DNA from: an uncultured bacterium
Lineage (GTDB): Bacteria; Bacillota; Clostridia; Lachnospirales; Lachnospiraceae
DNA length: 64,000 nucleotides
NCBI GenBank assembly: GCA_947243845.1
Contig: CAMXIF010000001.1
Span: 186,001 to 250,000, forward strand
Reading direction: 5' to 3'
The position numbers were made by a program, and so were the translations under genes. Shown here in pieces: positions 26,825 to 36,436 of the stretch (its first letter is position 1; each line of letters starts with the position of its first letter). The notes beneath the pieces were generated by a model. The model had not been told where the DNA came from. It made no database searches and saw only the letters and a program-made list of their open reading frames with translations.

Positions 26825-28000
26825 CTAACCATTGTAATAATCTTTTGTTTCCACAATCTTTCCTTCCTTCAAATATACCCGGGGGATTCGCTTGCCTAAA
26901 TTGCAGGCCAGTTCATAATTGAATCTTCCGGAAAGATCGCCGAGCAGTTCCATCGTAATCTCTTCCTCCCCATCTCTGCCGATCATTGTCACCTCATCGC
27001 CCTGTGCCACATCCGATATCTGGCTGACGTCCACCATGAATTGATCCATGCAGACCCTGCCAAGAATCGGAGCCCTCTTCCCCCGAATCAATACATACCC
27101 CTTTCCTGAAAGGCTTCTGGGATAACCGTCCCCGTATCCCACTGGTATGGTGGCTATGAGAGTTTTTCCCCTGGTCACATAAGTGCCGCCATAGCTGACC
27201 GGCACACCGGCCTCCACTTCTTTGATATAAACTATATGGCTCTTTAAAGAAAGTACCGGCCGAAGGGAAACTATCTTCCGGGAAACCTCCGCGGAGGGCC
27301 AAAGTCCATAGAGGGTGATGCCAGCCCGGACAACATCCAGATTCGCCTCCCGAAGTTCTACAATGCCTGCACTGTTAGAACAATGTCTGATTGGAACCTG
27401 ATATCCCAGTCTATCCTCTATCTGCTCCACAAAGGTGAGAAACTGTGCAAGCTGCTTTCTGGCAGATGCCTTATCCTCCTCATCCGCTCTCGCAAAATGG
27501 GTAAAGACTCCTTCTACCTCAATCCCCTCCATTTGCAGAAGTTTTTCCATAAAATGAATCCCGCTCGCATCCGGACGGATTCCCACCCTCGTCATGCCTG
27601 TATCCACTTTCACATGTACGCGGGCAGTGACGCCTATTTTCCGGGCACAGGCTGCCAGTTCCTCCACACTGTCCATGCGAAAAACCGCCGGCCGTATCCC
27701 TTGCCGTATCAATTGTTCATAACAGTAAGGGAACGTATAGCCCAATATCAGGATTGGCTTCTTAAGTCCGGCATTTCTGAGAGTAAACGCTTCCTCTGCC
27801 GTGGCAGTCGCATAACCAGCCACATACGAAAGCCTTTCCAGTTCCCTGCCAATAGGCACTGCGCCATGCCCGTAGCCATCGGCCTTGATGACAGCAATCA
27901 TTTTCGTTTCCGGCGAAAGGTTCTGATGCATCTGCTCAATATTATAAAGAACTGCGTCAAGATCAACCGCCGCATACACTCTCTGATAGTTCTCCAACAT
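26825..28000 (-). CDS. alr: Alanine racemase
   Basis: 391 residues. The PLP Lys is K39 in VIKADGYGHGA, and the second catalytic Tyr lies in PVSYGGTYVTRG. It makes D-alanine for peptidoglycan in the cytoplasm. The start at 28000 has GGAGG 5 bases upstream; the seven codons before it cover the ribosome site. It follows nnr by 26 bases and precedes mazF, an order seen in many Firmicutes. Confidence 0.97.
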   Translation of the reverse strand: MLENYQRVYAAVDLDAVLYNIEQMHQNLSPETKMIAVIKADGYGHGAVPIGRELERLSYVAGYATATAEEAFTLRNAGLKKPILILGYTFPYCYEQLIRQGIRPAVFRMDSVEELAACARKIGVTARVHVKVDTGMTRVGIRPDASGIHFMEKLLQMEGIEVEGVFTHFARADEEDKASARKQLAQFLTFVEQIEDRLGYQVPIRHCSNSAGIVELREANLDVVRAGITLYGLWPSAEVSRKIVSLRPVLSLKSHIVYIKEVEAGVPVSYGGTYVTRGKTLIATIPVGYGDGYPRSLSGKGYVLIRGKRAPILGRVCMDQFMVDVSQISDVAQGDEVTMIGRDGEEEITMELLGDLSGRFNYELACNLGKRIPRVYLKEGKIVETKDYYNG

Positions 28001-28026
28001 AGCTTCCTCCATCCTGCCCAAAATAT

Positions 28027-29580
28027 TTATTCCTGCTGGCAGGCTTTAATAGCAGCCGGAATCTGTGCAATGATATCCGCTGCCGTCATGGCATCCTGGC
28101 TCATGATCTCAGCTGCCATATCACCAGAAAGGCCGTGGAGATATGTGCCCGTCACTGCCGCCTCCCAGCCGGAGATTCCCTGCGCAATCAGCCCCGCTAT
28201 CATACCAGCCAATACATCCCCGCTTCCTGCAGTAGCCATCCCTGCATTCCCTGTGGTATTGAGATAACTTGCTCCCCGCTCCTGTGCCACTACCGTTCTG
28301 GCGTCCTTACAGACAATGGTAGCTTTCAGTCTTTCAGAAAGCAGACGCGGGTATTGCGTCAAATGTTCTTTACAAGCCCGCGTATCACAGCCATACAGAC
28401 GCCCAAACTCCCCCAGATGCGGCGTGAGGATTACCTCCCCGTCCCGCCTGGCCATATGAGCCTGCAGCTTTTGATCCTGTGCCAGCAGATTCACTCCGTC
28501 CGCATCAATCACCAACGGCAGATTGTTTTCTTCTATACAATAGACAAGCAATTCCTTGACCATCTTTCCCTGTCCGATACCTGGCCCGATCAGAATACAG
28601 TCAGCCCAGGACACAGCCTCTTTAAAAAGGCTCCAGAATTTTTCCTGTCCATCCACCCGACTTTCTGTTTCCGCCCCATCTGTCCCATAAGTCACAATCA
28701 TGGCTTCTGGCACATACTGCAATACAGTATCCCGGTTTTCTATGGCAGTGACCACTTTTACCATGCCAGCCCCGGTACGAAACACACTCTTTGCCGCCAG
28801 CATGGCCGCGCCACAGGTCTGCTTACTACCCGCAATCACAAGCGCCTTGCCGAAAGTGCCCTTATTACCATCCGGCACACGCTCCCGTAAAATCCCTTTC
28901 TGTATGCCCTGGTAAGTATACCAGTCAGGTGTCTGCCCACAAAAACTTCTTTCATCAATTCCAATCTGTCCGCACACCAGTCTTCCACAGTATTCTGCAC
29001 CCGGATACAACATCTGACCCAGCTTTCGAAATGCATAGGTAACGGTAAGATCCGCCCGTACCGCACATCCTAATATCTCTCCCGTATCCGCACTAATCCC
29101 GGAAGGAATATCGATACTGCATACAAAGGCATCCTGCTCATTTATCCAGTCTACTGCCGCTGCATATTTCCCTGTCACCGGTCTGGACAGTCCCACACCC
29201 AAAAGCGCGTCTACCACTATATCCATATCATATGTGATATCTTCTATTCTGCCAAAAATCCTGGCTCCATAACTTTGCAGGATTGCCGCCTGATGCCTGG
29301 TCTCTTCTGTACATTCCGAAGGTTCCGCCAGCAGAACAAAGTCTACCGAATATCCGGAAAGCAGCAACAGTCTTCCCACTGCCAGACCATCCCCGCCATT
29401 GTTGCCACTGCCGGATATCACCACTGCCCTCGTTGATTCTGCCTCAAAAATGCGCTGCAGAGCCTCCACCGTGACAAGAGCCGCCCTCTCCATCAAAAGC
29501 AGGGAAGGCATCCGGTGAACATTTATTGTATTTTGATCATACTGTTTCATCTGTGAAGCAGTCACAAGATATTCTTTCAT
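28027..29580 (-). CDS. nnr: Bifunctional NAD(P)H-hydrate epimerase/dehydratase
   Basis: 517 residues. The N-terminal epimerase domain (1-215) shows SGSGNNGGDGLAVGRLLL, and the C-terminal ADP-dependent dehydratase domain (about 225-510) shows VLGPG-like LIGPGIGQGK, TPHLGEFGRL and the ribokinase-type GNAGMATAGSGDVLAGMIAGL. Together they repair damaged, hydrated NADH and NADPH. Upstream is a coiled-coil protein and then rex, which senses the NADH/NAD ratio; downstream is alr. Confidence 0.95.
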   Translation of the reverse strand: MKEYLVTASQMKQYDQNTINVHRMPSLLLMERAALVTVEALQRIFEAESTRAVVISGSGNNGGDGLAVGRLLLLSGYSVDFVLLAEPSECTEETRHQAAILQSYGARIFGRIEDITYDMDIVVDALLGVGLSRPVTGKYAAAVDWINEQDAFVCSIDIPSGISADTGEILGCAVRADLTVTYAFRKLGQMLYPGAEYCGRLVCGQIGIDERSFCGQTPDWYTYQGIQKGILRERVPDGNKGTFGKALVIAGSKQTCGAAMLAAKSVFRTGAGMVKVVTAIENRDTVLQYVPEAMIVTYGTDGAETESRVDGQEKFWSLFKEAVSWADCILIGPGIGQGKMVKELLVYCIEENNLPLVIDADGVNLLAQDQKLQAHMARRDGEVILTPHLGEFGRLYGCDTRACKEHLTQYPRLLSERLKATIVCKDARTVVAQERGASYLNTTGNAGMATAGSGDVLAGMIAGLIAQGISGWEAAVTGTYLHGLSGDMAAEIMSQDAMTAADIIAQIPAAIKACQQE

Positions 29581-29643
29581 ATATAGCTGCCCTTTCTCTC
29601 ACTCTATCGAAAAAATCCCCGGAAGAAAGGAAGCGTCAAAACC

Positions 29644-30372
29644 CTAAGATTTCAACGCATCCATGTTCTCCTCTTTCGGCGTTTCGCCCTCTGACTGCTC
29701 AGTCTGTTCCTTCTCTTTAGCCCTGTCTTTATCGTTATCCTGAGCCGCAGTTTTCTTCTGATATTTTTCCTCCGGATTATACTTCATATCAAAAAGCTCA
29801 ATCACATCCGCGCCAAAAATATCATGCATATATGCATAAAGGTGATGATTTATTGCCTCTTTCTCCTGCTTGCGCACCACCTTCTTTTTCAGTTCCCGCC
29901 TGATCTCCTTAATCCACTGTTCAATTTCTTCGAGTTCTTCGGTATTTTCCTGTAATTTCTTATAACAAACTTCCATAGTGACAAGCATCAGCTTATTGTT
30001 TAGCTGATTGATCTGCCTGGGGAGTTCCACCATCTCCTCCTCATAAGATTCCATCTTCTCATTACACTCATTGATCAGACGTTTATGATCAGACATATCC
30101 TTGTCCTGCTTTTTGGTCGGGTGTTCCCCCATCGCATCAGCCAGGATCACAACCTCATCCATCAGCTTCTTTTTCAATTTCTTTACTTCCCTGTGCTTTG
30201 TATTGACTTTACCCTGCCGTTTGAGCAGTCCGGTTAATTCCTCCTCCATATATTTTATCTCTGAGGAGTATTCCGCCTGGGTAAAAAGTTGATGCCATTT
30301 ATGATCCAGCGTTAAAATAGGAATCTTTTTGCCAATCAGCGCCTGTTTAAATGTCTCGTCTGTCTTTGACAT
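29644..30372 (-). CDS. Coiled-coil protein of unknown function
   Basis: 242 residues. It is strongly charged, with long heptad-like stretches (about 30-75 and 95-175) that should form coiled coils, and a disordered Lys/Glu tail (after 205). No membrane helix, signal or enzymatic motif is seen. It lies 28 bases after rex and 63 before nnr, so it is part of that operon. The ATG at 30372 was chosen for its 9-base spacing to AGGGGG. I do not recognise the family. Confidence 0.7.
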   Translation of the reverse strand: MSKTDETFKQALIGKKIPILTLDHKWHQLFTQAEYSSEIKYMEEELTGLLKRQGKVNTKHREVKKLKKKLMDEVVILADAMGEHPTKKQDKDMSDHKRLINECNEKMESYEEEMVELPRQINQLNNKLMLVTMEVCYKKLQENTEELEEIEQWIKEIRRELKKKVVRKQEKEAINHHLYAYMHDIFGADVIELFDMKYNPEEKYQKKTAAQDNDKDRAKEKEQTEQSEGETPKEENMDALKS

Positions 30373-30400
30373 TATTATCATCCCCCTCTTTTATGAATCC

Positions 30401-31039
30401 CTATTCCTCGTCTTCCCTGGAAGACAGGTTGTAAGACAGTTTCATCAGGCTGTCCGAGAGATGTACATTCTCCACCTGAATCCGCTCCGGAACCCTAAGA
30501 TCCACATGCGCAAAATTCCATATTCCCTTAATCCCACAACTAACCAACTGTTCCGCTACTTCCACCGCACTTGTCTTGGGTATGGCGAGCACAGCGATAT
30601 CAATGCCATTCTCCTGCACAAAGGCTTCCATCTCATTCATAGGGCGCACCGTAATCCCGCGGATTTTCTGTCCGCAGACCTGCGGATCTTTGTCAAAGAT
30701 ACCGCGGAACAAAAAGCCGCGCCGCTCAAAATTAGTATAGTTGACCAGCGCCTGTCCCAAATGTCCTGCCCCCACAATGATCAGATTATGCTCTCTGTGA
30801 AGCCCCAGGATTTTTCCGATCTCATCGTATAAAAATCCCACATTATATCCATACCCCTGTTGTCCAAAGCCGCCAAAATTATTCAAATCCTGTCTGATCT
30901 GCGAAGCAGTTACCTGCATAATATCACTGAGTTCCTGCGAAGAAACCCGTTCTATCCCCTCATCTTTAAGCTCACCCAAATATCTGAAATACCTTGGCAA
31001 ACGGCCAACCACGGTCTGTGAAATTTCTTTTTCTTCCAC
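30401..31039 (-). CDS. rex: Redox-sensing transcriptional repressor Rex
   Basis: 212 residues. An N-terminal winged helix (VVGRLPRYFRYLGELKDEG...SSQELSDIM...QIRQDLNNFGGFGQQGYGY) is followed by an NADH-binding Rossmann fold (IIVGAGHLGQALVNY). Rex is released from DNA by high NADH/NAD and controls fermentation genes. It starts with GTG, preceded by GGGGGAGG. Its neighbours nnr (NADH repair) and the divergent ABC-F gene share the upstream spacer. I could not find a clean Rex palindrome there. Confidence 0.97.
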   Translation of the reverse strand: MEEKEISQTVVGRLPRYFRYLGELKDEGIERVSSQELSDIMQVTASQIRQDLNNFGGFGQQGYGYNVGFLYDEIGKILGLHREHNLIIVGAGHLGQALVNYTNFERRGFLFRGIFDKDPQVCGQKIRGITVRPMNEMEAFVQENGIDIAVLAIPKTSAVEVAEQLVSCGIKGIWNFAHVDLRVPERIQVENVHLSDSLMKLSYNLSSREDEE

Positions 31040-31115
31040 GATACCGCCTCCCCCGAATCTGTATGATTATATATTCCAGATAAGTATACAACTGTGTTAA
31101 AATTATGTCAATGAA

Positions 31116-31144
31116 TTGACAGCGACTGCACCTGCCTGTAAACT
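31116..31144 (+). promoter_or_regulatory. Sigma-A promoter of the ABC-F gene
   Basis: TTGACA (31116-31121), 17-base spacer, TAAACT (31139-31144). Transcription would start near 31151, giving a leader of about 75 bases that contains element A. Confidence 0.55.
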
Positions 31145-31154
31145 AGTAGTGTTT

Positions 31155-31204
31155 ACAAAAACCGAGCTCCGCTTTGCAGACTCGGATATGCGGTGGGATT
31201 TTTT
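31155..31204 (+). promoter_or_regulatory. Attenuator-like leader hairpin (dispersed element, copy A)
   Basis: CCGAG (31162-31166) pairs with CTCGG (31181-31185), helped by a further TC/GA and GC/GC inside, and an alternative pairing joins CTCCGC to GCGGTG further on; TTTTTT at 31199-31204 follows. Two exclusive stems plus a T-run before the start codon is the layout of a transcription attenuator. A 26-codon frame from GTG at 31150 runs through it and ends on a TGA overlapping the ABC-F ATG. The core sequence recurs at 10848 and 51529. Confidence 0.45.
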
Positions 31205-31225
31205 ATCTATTGAAAGGATTATACC

Positions 31226-33202
31226 ATGATACTATCCGTCAGCAATATTCATAAGGCATTTCACGAGGTGCCTGTTTTACAAAATGTTTCGTTTCATATA
31301 GAGGATTATGATAAAGCTGCTATCGTTGGAATTAACGGGGCGGGAAAGACCACCCTTCTGCGCATCATCATGGGAGAACTGGCGGCAGATGAAGGACTCG
31401 TAACCATTTCCAAGGACAAGACCGTTGGCTACTTATCCCAGCATGAAGCAGTATCCGGTGAAAATACCATTTATGAAGAACTCCTGTCCGTCAAGCAGGA
31501 GATCATTGATATGGAACAGAAAATGCATACCGTGGAGCTGCAGATGAAGACTGCTTCCGGCGAGCATTTGGAACAGCTTATGAACACATATGCCGCATTG
31601 ACACATGCTTATGAATCCGCCAACGGTTATGCCTATAAAAGCGAATTGACCGGTGTATTAAAGGGCCTTGGGTTTATGGAATCAGAATTTCATAAACCTG
31701 TTTCCACTCTTTCCGGTGGTCAGAAGACACGTGTGGCGCTTGGTAAACTTCTGCTGTTAAAGCCCAACCTGATTATTCTGGATGAGCCTACCAACCATCT
31801 GGACTTATCTTCCATCACCTGGCTGGAAACTTATCTCCTGAATTATAAAGGCGCTGTCATCATCGTCTCCCATGACCGTTATTTCCTTGACCGGATTGCC
31901 AATAAAGTCATCGAGATTGACAATACCAAGGCCACTGTTTTTCGTGGTAATTATACCGACTATGCCGCCGGAAAGGAAATTCTCCGGACTGCCGCCTACA
32001 ATGCTTATATGAAACAACAGCAGGAAATCAAACATCAGGAAGCCGTAATAGAGAAACTGAAATCCTTTAACCGGGAAAAATCTATCAAGCGGGCTGAAAG
32101 CCGGGAAAAAATGCTGGAAAAAATAGATGTGTTGGAAAAACCCATGGAAGTGCGTTCCGATATGCACCTGCGTCTGGAACCCAAATATCCCAGCGGCAAT
32201 GATGTTTTGCAGGTGGAATCCCTTTCAAAATCTTTTGGTGCGCTCACTCTCTTTACGGATCTCTCTTTTGAAATCAAAAAGGGAGAACATATAGCTATCA
32301 TTGGAGACAATGGCACAGGAAAAACAACAATTCTGAAGATGATAAATGAATTGCTTCCCCCTGACCACGGCACGATCCGGCTGGGAACTAATGTACAGAT
32401 TGGCTATTATGATCAGGAACATCATGTACTGCATCCTGACAAAACACTTTTTGAAGAAATATCCGATGACTATCCGACTCTTACCAACACAGAAATCCGC
32501 AATACTCTGGCGGCATTCCTCTTTACCGGTGAGGATGTCTTTAAGACTGTCAAAACCTTGAGCGGTGGTGAACGAGGCCGTATCTCCCTGGCCAAGCTGA
32601 TGCTGTCGGAAGCTAACTTCCTGATTCTGGATGAGCCCACAAACCATCTGGATATTATGTCCAAAGAGATTCTGGAAGATGCCTTAAATGCTTATACAGG
32701 TACGGTTCTTTATGTCTCCCATGACCGTTACTTCATCAATCGGACAGCCAGCCGTATCCTAGATTTAAATAAATGTGTACTCACAAACTATCTGGGCAAT
32801 TATGATTATTATCTGGAAAAGAAAGAGGAACAGTTGGCGCGGATTGAGGCGGAGAACACGGCTAAAAAGACAGGCTCAAATATACATACGGGCCGAATGG
32901 CATCCACAGACGATGCACTGAACGGCGGGAATCAAAGAGCGGAATCTGATACCAAGCTGGACTGGAAAGCGCAGAAAGAATTATCAGCCGCCCGGCGCAA
33001 ACGGGAAAATGATCTTCGAAAATGTGAGGAACAAATTGAATCTCTAGAAACACGTAATGAGGAGATTGAAAAAATCATGTGCGAACCGGATGTGTGTACG
33101 GATGTGGTGAAGCTGCAGGAATTGAGCCGTGAGAAAGAAGAAAACGAACAGGAACTTGAGATGTTGTATGAGAAGTGGGAAGAATTGTCCGAATATGAAT
33201 GA
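31226..33202 (+). CDS. ABC-F family ATPase
   Basis: 658 residues with two ABC cassettes and no membrane part. Walker A motifs are GINGAGKTTLLR (near 36) and GDNGTGKTTILK; signature motifs are LSGGQKTRVALGKL and LSGGERGRISLAKL; each cassette has LDEPTNHLD. An ARE/linker helix region separates the cassettes (about 245-330), and a C-terminal coiled coil (about 570-658) resembles that of Uup/YdiF. ABC-F proteins act on the ribosome in translation or in drug protection. Which of these applies is not evident, but the attenuator-like leader is typical of drug-induced members. Confidence 0.9.
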   Translation: MILSVSNIHKAFHEVPVLQNVSFHIEDYDKAAIVGINGAGKTTLLRIIMGELAADEGLVTISKDKTVGYLSQHEAVSGENTIYEELLSVKQEIIDMEQKMHTVELQMKTASGEHLEQLMNTYAALTHAYESANGYAYKSELTGVLKGLGFMESEFHKPVSTLSGGQKTRVALGKLLLLKPNLIILDEPTNHLDLSSITWLETYLLNYKGAVIIVSHDRYFLDRIANKVIEIDNTKATVFRGNYTDYAAGKEILRTAAYNAYMKQQQEIKHQEAVIEKLKSFNREKSIKRAESREKMLEKIDVLEKPMEVRSDMHLRLEPKYPSGNDVLQVESLSKSFGALTLFTDLSFEIKKGEHIAIIGDNGTGKTTILKMINELLPPDHGTIRLGTNVQIGYYDQEHHVLHPDKTLFEEISDDYPTLTNTEIRNTLAAFLFTGEDVFKTVKTLSGGERGRISLAKLMLSEANFLILDEPTNHLDIMSKEILEDALNAYTGTVLYVSHDRYFINRTASRILDLNKCVLTNYLGNYDYYLEKKEEQLARIEAENTAKKTGSNIHTGRMASTDDALNGGNQRAESDTKLDWKAQKELSAARRKRENDLRKCEEQIESLETRNEEIEKIMCEPDVCTDVVKLQELSREKEENEQELEMLYEKWEELSEYE

Positions 33203-33243
33203 ATGGATGCGTAACCTATAGTGGATGATATATATATCAAATG

Positions 33244-33278
33244 AAAGTCACAACCTGAAATTTTCAAGTTGTGACTTT
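33244..33278. terminator. Bidirectional terminator between the ABC-F gene and icd
   Basis: A long near-perfect stem, AAAGTCACAACCTGAAA against TTTTCAAGTTGTGACTTT, lies between the two converging genes. T-rich flanks follow on the plus strand (CTCTTT), and on the minus strand the stem itself ends in TTT. Confidence 0.8.
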
Positions 33279-33376
33279 CTCTTTAAGTCGCTTCGCTATT
33301 CAATGTTTTGTGTCTTACTCTTTCCTCCCGCGGGCAATGCGCCGAGTGATTGTGTGTAAACATTTGAATTTGATCA

Positions 33377-34582
33377 TTATAATGTCTCCAGAGTTTTACG
33401 GATTTCCTTGATGAAATCTTCGCTGTTTAGGACAGTTACATCCTGCAGAGAAGTGATCAAAGCGAGATCTTTGGTCATTTTGCCCTGTTCAATGGTCTGA
33501 ATGGTGGCTTTTTCGAGTTTGTCCGCAAAAGTCATCAGGTCTTTGTTATTGTCCAGTTCACCTCGTTTGCGTAAGGCCCCTGTCCAGGCAAAAATAGTGG
33601 CTACCGAGTTAGTAGACGTCTCCTCGCCTTTCAGGTGTTTGTAATAATGTCTCTGAACCGTGCCATGGGCTGCCTCATATTCATAGACACCGTCCGGAGA
33701 TACCAATACAGAAGTCATCATGGCGAGGGAACCGAAGGCGGATGACACCATGTCGCTCATCACATCTCCATCATAATTCTTGCAAGCCCAGATAAAACCA
33801 CCCTTCGCCTTCATCACACGGGCCACGGCATCATCAATCAGAGTGTAGAAATACTCGATGCCGGCTTCCTCAAATTTCTTCTGGTATTCCGTATCATAGA
33901 TTTCCTGGAAAATATCCTTAAAATTATGATCATACTTTTTGGAAATGGTATCTTTGGTGGCAAACCATAAATCCTGTTTTGTATCCAACGCATAGTTAAA
34001 ACATGCTTTGGCGAAGCTGGCAATGGATTTGTCCGTATTATGTATGCCCTGCAGGATGCCGGGGCCTGCAAATTCATGAATGGTCTCCCTGATCTGTGTA
34101 CCATCCTTTGCAGTAAAGACAAGTTCCGCCTTTCCTTCACCGGGTACCTTAATTTCCGTATTCTTATAGACATCACCATAGGCATGACGCGCTAAGGTAA
34201 TCGGTTTTTCCCAGTTTTTGACGCAAGGTTCAATCCCTTTTACAATAATGGGCGCACGGAATACAGTGCCATCTAAAGCGGCTCGAATTGTTCCGTTGGG
34301 ACTTTTCCACATCTCTTTGAGATTATATTCCGTCATTCTGGCGGCATTGGGGGTGATGGTGGCACATTTAACTGCCACGCCATACTTTTTAGTCGCTTCT
34401 GCAGAATCCAGAGTGACCTGGTCATCGGTCTCATTGCGATGTTCGAGTCCCAGATCATAATATTCCGTTTTCAAGTCAATATAAGGAAATAACAGTTCCT
34501 CCTTTATCTTTTGCCAGAGGATTCTTGTCATCTCATCTCCGTCCATCTCTACCAGAGGTGTTATCATTGCAATCTTATCCAT
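33377..34582 (-). CDS. icd: NADP-dependent isocitrate dehydrogenase
   Basis: 401 residues of the eukaryote-like homodimeric class: it opens with [20 protein letters not shown], has the substrate-binding [16 protein letters not shown] and the Asp-containing [17 protein letters not shown]. It makes 2-oxoglutarate and NADPH, mainly for glutamate synthesis in an anaerobe. The AGAAAGGAG ribosome site is clear. It is preceded by a GntR-family regulator in the same direction, 42 bases away, and both are probably driven by the promoter at 35450. Confidence 0.95.
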   Translation of the reverse strand: MDKIAMITPLVEMDGDEMTRILWQKIKEELLFPYIDLKTEYYDLGLEHRNETDDQVTLDSAEATKKYGVAVKCATITPNAARMTEYNLKEMWKSPNGTIRAALDGTVFRAPIIVKGIEPCVKNWEKPITLARHAYGDVYKNTEIKVPGEGKAELVFTAKDGTQIRETIHEFAGPGILQGIHNTDKSIASFAKACFNYALDTKQDLWFATKDTISKKYDHNFKDIFQEIYDTEYQKKFEEAGIEYFYTLIDDAVARVMKAKGGFIWACKNYDGDVMSDMVSSAFGSLAMMTSVLVSPDGVYEYEAAHGTVQRHYYKHLKGEETSTNSVATIFAWTGALRKRGELDNNKDLMTFADKLEKATIQTIEQGKMTKDLALITSLQDVTVLNSEDFIKEIRKTLETL

Positions 34583-34624
34583 ACTAAAACTCTGCTCCTT
34601 TCTTGGTATACTTATTTATTTACA

Positions 34625-35323
34625 TCAGGAAGTGCTCTCATCGCCATATATCTCTTTTAGCCCGTTTTTCACCATATTGTCGTAAGCATTGACCATATGC
34701 TGATTAGCCAATTTCTCCGCTCGATCCGCATCCTTTTCTTTGATTGCCTCCATTATCTGCCTGTGTTCTTCATTGGAGGCCCGTCCCCTTGTATTGGTAG
34801 CCAGGGTTCTCTGCCTGACTCGAAGTACATATTGATGGAAATCTTTCAGGGTATGTTCCAGCATCTTGGAATCACAGGCTTCATAGAGAATATCATGAAA
34901 ACGGTTGTCCAGTTCCGCTATCTGATCCAAATGGCCCTTGTCCTCATGAAATTCGGCCAGATAGATGTTCTCTTCCATCTCCTCCATCTGTTCCTTCGTA
35001 ATCTTTTCTGTCGCCAAACGCGCACAGAGTCCTTCCAATAGAGAGCGGATCATATAGATATCCTTGACATCTTTGGCTGTGATACCGGTCACATAAGCGC
35101 CTTTGTTGGGTACAATCTGCAATAACCCTTCCAGTTCTAACTGTCTGAAAGCTTCCCTGACCGGTGTACGGCTGACGCCCAGTTCCTCACCAATTGCGAC
35201 TTCTTTCAACTCCTCATGTTCCTTATACTTGCCGCTTAAAATATCTTCCCTGAGTTTCTGAAATACTCTCCCCCGCAGAGAATATTTATCATTCACATCA
35301 TGTTTAATATCATAGCTTGCCAT
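34625..35323 (-). CDS. GntR-family (FCD/FadR subfamily) transcriptional regulator
   Basis: 232 residues. The N-terminal winged helix (about 15-80) contains GVSRTPVREAFRQLELEGLL and the wing I.PNKGAYV; the C-terminal all-helical FCD domain (about 90-220) keeps the metal-binding His/Asp set (ELDNRFHDILYEA...EEHRQIMEAI). Such regulators sense organic acids. It lies directly before icd and downstream of a promoter overlapped by a perfect palindrome, so it likely represses its own operon; the effector could be a TCA-type acid, by inference. Confidence 0.88.
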   Translation of the reverse strand: MASYDIKHDVNDKYSLRGRVFQKLREDILSGKYKEHEELKEVAIGEELGVSRTPVREAFRQLELEGLLQIVPNKGAYVTGITAKDVKDIYMIRSLLEGLCARLATEKITKEQMEEMEENIYLAEFHEDKGHLDQIAELDNRFHDILYEACDSKMLEHTLKDFHQYVLRVRQRTLATNTRGRASNEEHRQIMEAIKEKDADRAEKLANQHMVNAYDNMVKNGLKEIYGDESTS

Positions 35324-35449
35324 TTCTTTCCATTTCCCTTTCTGACTTCCCTGAAGATATTATCTTTTGATAGTAAGAAACTCCACCGCTTATTTGAGTC
35401 CTCGAAACATATCTCATAATGAAACCGGTTCAATTTTTCATCTCGTATA

Positions 35450-35478
35450 ATTGTATACAATCCGAATAATTCTGTCAA
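35450..35478 (-). promoter_or_regulatory. Promoter and operator of gntR-icd
   Basis: Minus strand: TTGACA (35473-35478), 17-base spacer, TACAAT (35450-35455). The perfect 12-base palindrome ATTGTATACAAT (35450-35461) covers the -10 box; this is the typical operator form of the FCD branch of GntR regulators. Binding there would block RNA polymerase. Confidence 0.65.
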
Positions 35479-35496
35479 TAGTCAAATACATGACTC

Positions 35497-36423
35497 CTAT
35501 GACGACACAGATCCACATAATTTCCCGATATCCAACATCCCCCATCCCTGCTTGCTCCAGGAATCTCCCATATCTTTGGCGGTATAAATCATCTTACGTT
35601 TCACCTGACCATTATTACTGTAAGGATACTTTTGTAAAAAAAGTGCCGCCGCCCCGGAAACAATCGGTGTTGCCATCGAAGTGCCGCTCTTCTTAATATA
35701 AGCATTACGAAATCCACCCCGGAAAGCATTCTGCCATTTGACATTACAAGAAATCACATCCGTCCCCGGTGCCACCAGATCCGGCTTGCGGTAAAGCATA
35801 TCCGCACTGCCTCGACCGGAATAATTCTCACACAAATCCTGTCTGGAACCAAAAAATCCTCCTTCATGGCAGCCCACTGTGATCACGTTACGGCTGCTTC
35901 CAAGCGGTGAGATGGTATCTTCTTCGGGACCATTATTTCCGGCTGCACAAACTACCACAATCCCTTGTTCCCAAACCGCATCGAGAAGACCGATCAACTC
36001 CGCCATTCGTTCTTTATCACTGCTCGTTCCGATACCCACAGAAATATTCAGCACGCGAATCTGATACCGGATTCTGTTATGCAACACCCACAAGAGTCCC
36101 CGATACATGCTCTCAATACTTCCCTCACCGTTTAAATCCAGTACCTTACCAACGCAAAGTCTACAGGTTGGGGCTATTCCACAGAACCTTCCTTTGGAAG
36201 CATACCCGCTTCCGCCGATACACCCTGCTACATGAGTACCATGTCCGCTGTCATCATAGCTTCCGAGTCTGCCATTCACAAAATCTGCAAAGTCAATAAT
36301 TCTATTGTCAAAATCAGGGTGATTACCAATACCTGTGTCCAGCACAGCCACTGTAATGTCCTGTGTTATGATTGAACTTTGTATATAGAAACTACACCCA
36401 AGCTGCCTTCTGACACGCTCCAC
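35497..36423 (-). CDS. Subtilisin-family (S8) serine protease without signal peptide
   Basis: 308 residues. The triad is complete: D29 in VAVLDTGIG, H61 in HGTHVAG, and S249 in SGTSMATP, with the oxyanion Asn in AAGNNGP. No signal peptide or propeptide is present, which suggests an intracellular enzyme like AprX or ISP. The start is GTG at 36423 with AGGTGAAG 5 bases before; this site overlaps the T-run of the terminator that closes the LRR operon, so expression may rely on read-through. Its position beside the sortase/LRR genes may or may not be functional. Confidence 0.88.
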   Translation of the reverse strand: MERVRRQLGCSFYIQSSIITQDITVAVLDTGIGNHPDFDNRIIDFADFVNGRLGSYDDSGHGTHVAGCIGGSGYASKGRFCGIAPTCRLCVGKVLDLNGEGSIESMYRGLLWVLHNRIRYQIRVLNISVGIGTSSDKERMAELIGLLDAVWEQGIVVVCAAGNNGPEEDTISPLGSSRNVITVGCHEGGFFGSRQDLCENYSGRGSADMLYRKPDLVAPGTDVISCNVKWQNAFRGGFRNAYIKKSGTSMATPIVSGAAALFLQKYPYSNNGQVKRKMIYTAKDMGDSWSKQGWGMLDIGKLCGSVSS

Positions 36424-36436
36424 GATATCTTCACCT

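Noticed and set aside
31040..31115. Rex operator in front of rex
   Set aside because: TGTGTTAAAATTATGTCAA is only loosely like TTGTTAA-N4-TTAACAA; too many mismatches to call.
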